From positions 27,355 through 91,354 of the forward strand of contig NZ_MDDV01000010.1 in assembly GCF_001854885.1 (NCBI RefSeq): a stretch of 64,000 bases of DNA, given 5' to 3'. The position numbers were made by a program, and so were the translations under genes. Below the pieces are notes generated by a model. The model was not told where the DNA came from. It did no database searches and saw nothing but the letters and a program-made list of their open reading frames with translations. The DNA is from Ensifer sp. LCM 4579 (lineage in GTDB: Bacteria > Pseudomonadota > Alphaproteobacteria > Rhizobiales > Rhizobiaceae). Shown here one piece after another: positions 61,809 to 64,000 of this stretch (positions are counted from its first letter, which is position 1; every line of letters begins with the position of its first letter).

Positions 61809-62801
61809 TCAGAGGAGAACGGCTTCCCTGGCGGCATCGGCGAGCGACACCATCGGCCGGGGCCCGATCTGGCCTATGACGATGCCCGCCGCCAGATTGC
61901 CGAGGCGGCTGCAGTCTTCGAGCGAGCGGCCGCTCGTATAGCCGTGGAGGAAGCCGGCGGCATAGAGGTCGCCGGCGCCGGTGGTGTCGACCACATGCCG
62001 GACCGCGCTTGCCCCCACCCGCACGCATTCGTCGCCGCGGATGACGACCGAGCCTTCCTCGCTCAGCGTCACGGCGGCAAGCTTGCAGTCCTTGGCGAGC
62101 TTCGCCAGTGCCAGGTCGAAATCCTCCGTTTCGTAAAGCGCCAGCGCTTCCTGCCGATTGGCGAAGACGATGTCGACGGTGCCCGAGCGCATCAGATCGA
62201 GGAACTCGTCGCGGTAGCGGTGCACGCAGAAACTGTCGGACAGTGTCATCGCCGTTTCGCGGCCATGCGCATGGGCAATGCGCGCCGCCTCGCGGATCGC
62301 ATCCTTGGCGCGCGGCGGATCCCAGAGATAGCCCTCGAAATAGGTCAGCCTGGAGTCTGCGACCACATCGGCCTCGACATCCTCCGGGCCAAGCTCGACG
62401 CAGGCGCCGAGATAGGTGTTCATCGAGCGTTCGCCGTCCTCGGTCACGAAGATCATCGAACGCGCGGTCGGCGGCACCGCTTCGAGCGGCTTCGTCTGGA
62501 AATGCACGCCCTGGGCGCGGATGTCGTGGGTGAAGATCTGGCCGAGCTGGTCGTCGGCGATCTTGCCGAAATAGGCGGCGCGCCCTCCGAGGCTGGCGAC
62601 ACCCGCCGCCGTATTGCCGGCGCTGCCGCCCGAGGCTTCGACCGCCGGGCCCATGCGCGAATAGAGCAGTTCTGCCCGCTCCGCATCGATGAGGTTCATC
62701 GCGCCCTTGATGATGCCGTTCTCGAGGAGAAAACCGTCGTCGCAGCGCGCAATGATATCGACGATGGCATTGCCGATCGTCAGAACATCGAATCTTGTCA
62801 T
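61809..62801 (-). CDS. Adenosine kinase-like PfkB-family kinase
   Basis: The 330-residue ribokinase-fold protein has an N-terminal GNAIVDIIARCDD, the GGSAGNTAAGVASLGG motif near residue 58 and the catalytic DTTGAGDLYAAGFLHG near 265 with the anion-hole GAGD. Closest in pattern to rhizobial adenosine kinases, which make AMP from adenosine; other nucleoside or sugar substrates cannot be excluded. Confidence 0.9.
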   Translation of the reverse strand: MTRFDVLTIGNAIVDIIARCDDGFLLENGIIKGAMNLIDAERAELLYSRMGPAVEASGGSAGNTAAGVASLGGRAAYFGKIADDQLGQIFTHDIRAQGVHFQTKPLEAVPPTARSMIFVTEDGERSMNTYLGACVELGPEDVEADVVADSRLTYFEGYLWDPPRAKDAIREAARIAHAHGRETAMTLSDSFCVHRYRDEFLDLMRSGTVDIVFANRQEALALYETEDFDLALAKLAKDCKLAAVTLSEEGSVVIRGDECVRVGASAVRHVVDTTGAGDLYAAGFLHGYTSGRSLEDCSRLGNLAAGIVIGQIGPRPMVSLADAAREAVLL

Positions 62802-62822
62802 GAGTCCCCGTCCGGTTTCCTG

Positions 62823-62860
62823 AATGGCCGGTATTCGTTAATACCGGTTTTCCGGCCATT
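62823..62860. repeat. Nested palindromes between the VOC and kinase genes
   Basis: AATGGCCGG (62823-62831) pairs with CCGGCCATT (62852-62860). Overlapping its left arm, CCGGTATT (62828-62835) pairs with AATACCGG (62840-62847). The two stems compete. TTTT follows the inner stem on the plus strand only, whereas both flanking genes are on the minus strand. Confidence 0.75.
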
Positions 62861-62889
62861 TGGAAGCCAAAAGGAGCGAGGGGGCGCAA

Positions 62890-63315
62890 TCACTTCGGCA
62901 ATGCCGTCGCCTCGTAGAGTATCGCGAAGTCGCTGCTTGGCGGAATCGGCTTGACGATGTCGATCATCACCCCATTCGGGTCGGCGGTGATGAAGTGACG
63001 CTGGCCGAAAGCCTCGTCGCAGATCGGCTTCAGGATCGGAAGACCGGACGCCTGCACTTCGGCATACAGGCGGTCCGGATCTTCGATCTCGAAATTCAGG
63101 AGCAGGCCTTTTACGGGCGCCCTGTGCATTTCCGGTACGGTTTCGTGGCGATAATCGAGGATGGCGAGTGTTACGTGTTCGTCCTCGACCGATTGGAGAT
63201 GGGTGTACCAATCGCTTCGGAAAAGGGCCTGGAAGCGGAAATGACTGATGTAGAAATCGGACGTCGTCTGCACGTCGTCGGTCATGATCACCGGATAATA
63301 GCTCGTGGATTTCAT
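62890..63315 (-). CDS. VOC-superfamily (glyoxalase-like) protein
   Basis: ATG 63315 follows AGGAGCGAGG and gives 141 residues with one VOC domain. It starts [20 protein letters not shown] and ends with [15 protein letters not shown], the usual second beta-alpha-beta module. A metal-site Glu or His may be present, but the enzymatic activity is unknown. It is divergent from a tetR gene across 66 bp that hold two palindromes, so it is very likely the regulated target. Confidence 0.9.
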   Translation of the reverse strand: MKSTSYYPVIMTDDVQTTSDFYISHFRFQALFRSDWYTHLQSVEDEHVTLAILDYRHETVPEMHRAPVKGLLLNFEIEDPDRLYAEVQASGLPILKPICDEAFGQRHFITADPNGVMIDIVKPIPPSSDFAILYEATALPK

Positions 63316-63337
63316 GCTTTTCCTCGCTCCTTCAATA

Positions 63338-63381
63338 ACATACAATCTGCATGTATTGTTAATAACATACAGGCTGTATGT
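63338..63381. promoter_or_regulatory. Putative TetR operators between the VOC and tetR genes
   Basis: ACATACAG G CTGTATGT (63365-63381) is a perfect 8-bp-arm palindrome ending one base before the tetR ATG. A related imperfect palindrome, ACATACA...TGTATTGT, covers about 63338-63359. Confidence 0.75.
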
Positions 63382-63975
63382 ATGCAAAGGAAAAAGCTCC
63401 GGCACACCAACCGGGAACGATCGGATAAAACGCGTGCGGCCCTTCTCGATGCCGCCCGCGAACTCTTCGTCGCAAAAGGTTATGCCGAAACGGCGACCCC
63501 GGAGGTCGTCGCTGCCGCAGGGCTGACGCGCGGCGCGCTCTACCATCATTTCGAAGACAAGAAGGCGCTGTTTCGGGCCGTGGTCGAAAAGGAGGCGGAC
63601 AAGGTCGCCGCAGCGATCGAAGAATTGGCCGACGGGGGCCTCGCGCCGCGGGAGACGCTTCTTGCCGGCGCCGCCGCCTATTTCGACGCCATGGCCGTTC
63701 CCGGCAGGGTCCGTCTCCTGTTGCTCGACGGACCGGCAGTCCTCGGCGTCACCGAGATGGCGGCGATCGATGCCGCTCACGGCGGACGAACACTGGAGGA
63801 GGGGCTTGCGGCGGCCATGGCTCCGCGTGGCTTCGGCAACAAGGCCATCATGGCGACGGCCTTCCTGCTCTCGGCCGCTTTCGACCGGGCTGCGCTCGAG
63901 ATCGATGCCGGCGCCGCGCGGGCGGACTATGCCTATGCGATCGACCGGCTGATCGATCGCCTGATCGCACCGTGA
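63382..63975 (+). CDS. TetR-family regulator
   Basis: ATG 63382 gives 197 residues. The N-terminal helix-turn-helix is at about 17-65 ([20 protein letters not shown], then [19 protein letters not shown]). The C-terminal ligand domain is helical. The start codon directly abuts an operator-like palindrome, which fits autorepression. The divergent VOC gene is the likely co-regulated target. Longer frames through the intergenic region are not supported. Confidence 0.93.
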   Translation: MQRKKLRHTNRERSDKTRAALLDAARELFVAKGYAETATPEVVAAAGLTRGALYHHFEDKKALFRAVVEKEADKVAAAIEELADGGLAPRETLLAGAAAYFDAMAVPGRVRLLLLDGPAVLGVTEMAAIDAAHGGRTLEEGLAAAMAPRGFGNKAIMATAFLLSAAFDRAALEIDAGAARADYAYAIDRLIDRLIAP

Positions 63976-64000
63976 GGAGCGCAATTGCGCCGCCGGTCAG

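Overview
This is a high-GC alphaproteobacterial chromosome segment, very probably from Sinorhizobium/Ensifer near S. meliloti. The evidence is at least nine RIME-type repeats (full or partial), two small RNAs of rhizobial families (alpha-r7 and alpha-r14), TTAACCAT-type CtrA boxes in front of a tad/cpa pilus locus, and a core-gene set typical of Rhizobiaceae. All calls come from reading motifs and translations; no database search was run.

Layout. 1-2769: a truncated CheB-CheR fusion diverges from a stand-alone CheB methylesterase. 2826-11005: polA, the alpha-r7 sRNA, a MarR regulator, an M20 peptidase, an MprF-flippase-like membrane protein and an M17 aminopeptidase. 11226-23389: a complete type IVb (Flp/Tad) pilus locus. 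TadD is on the plus strand; pilin, CpaA, CpaB, CpaC, CpaD, CpaE, CpaF, TadB and TadC are on the minus strand; a secretin-N-like protein and two TadE-like pseudopilins are on the plus strand. 23603-25794: deoB-add nucleoside catabolism.

25809-39651: an amino-sugar locus. A minus-strand operon runs murQ, ABC binding protein, two permeases, a Gfo/Idh/MocA oxidoreductase and the ABC ATPase. A divergent plus-strand group runs sugar kinase, GntR regulator, NagB-II-like isomerase/deaminase and NagA. The predicted flow is import by ABC transporter, phosphorylation, MurQ etherase, NagA deacetylase, then deamination to fructose-6-phosphate. Two near-identical 17-bp sites near the two divergent starts look like operators of the GntR protein. 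A translationally coupled amidase-ROK kinase-cutC operon follows.

39858-50430: CysZ-like protein, SlyX, a BMP-family binding protein, MsrA, a small membrane protein, tRNA-Ser(GGA), an AT-richer orphan gene, a decayed P-type ATPase tail, an SRAP protein, SRPBCC and BON proteins, an AEC transporter, an NlpC/P60 hydrolase, a MarR-like regulator and an EamA transporter. The interval after these holds the alpha-r14 sRNA with three anti-Shine-Dalgarno loops. 50431-64000: a class A PBP, dnaK, dnaJ, a DUF2182/DUF1326 pair, recF, a MoeB/ThiF protein, a hydroxyacid dehydrogenase, an SH3 protein, an adenosine-kinase-like protein, and a VOC protein diverging from a TetR regulator.

The most notable points are the two sRNAs, the paired operators, the CtrA boxes of the pilus locus, repeat elements that supply stop codons, and the tRNA-linked decay region.
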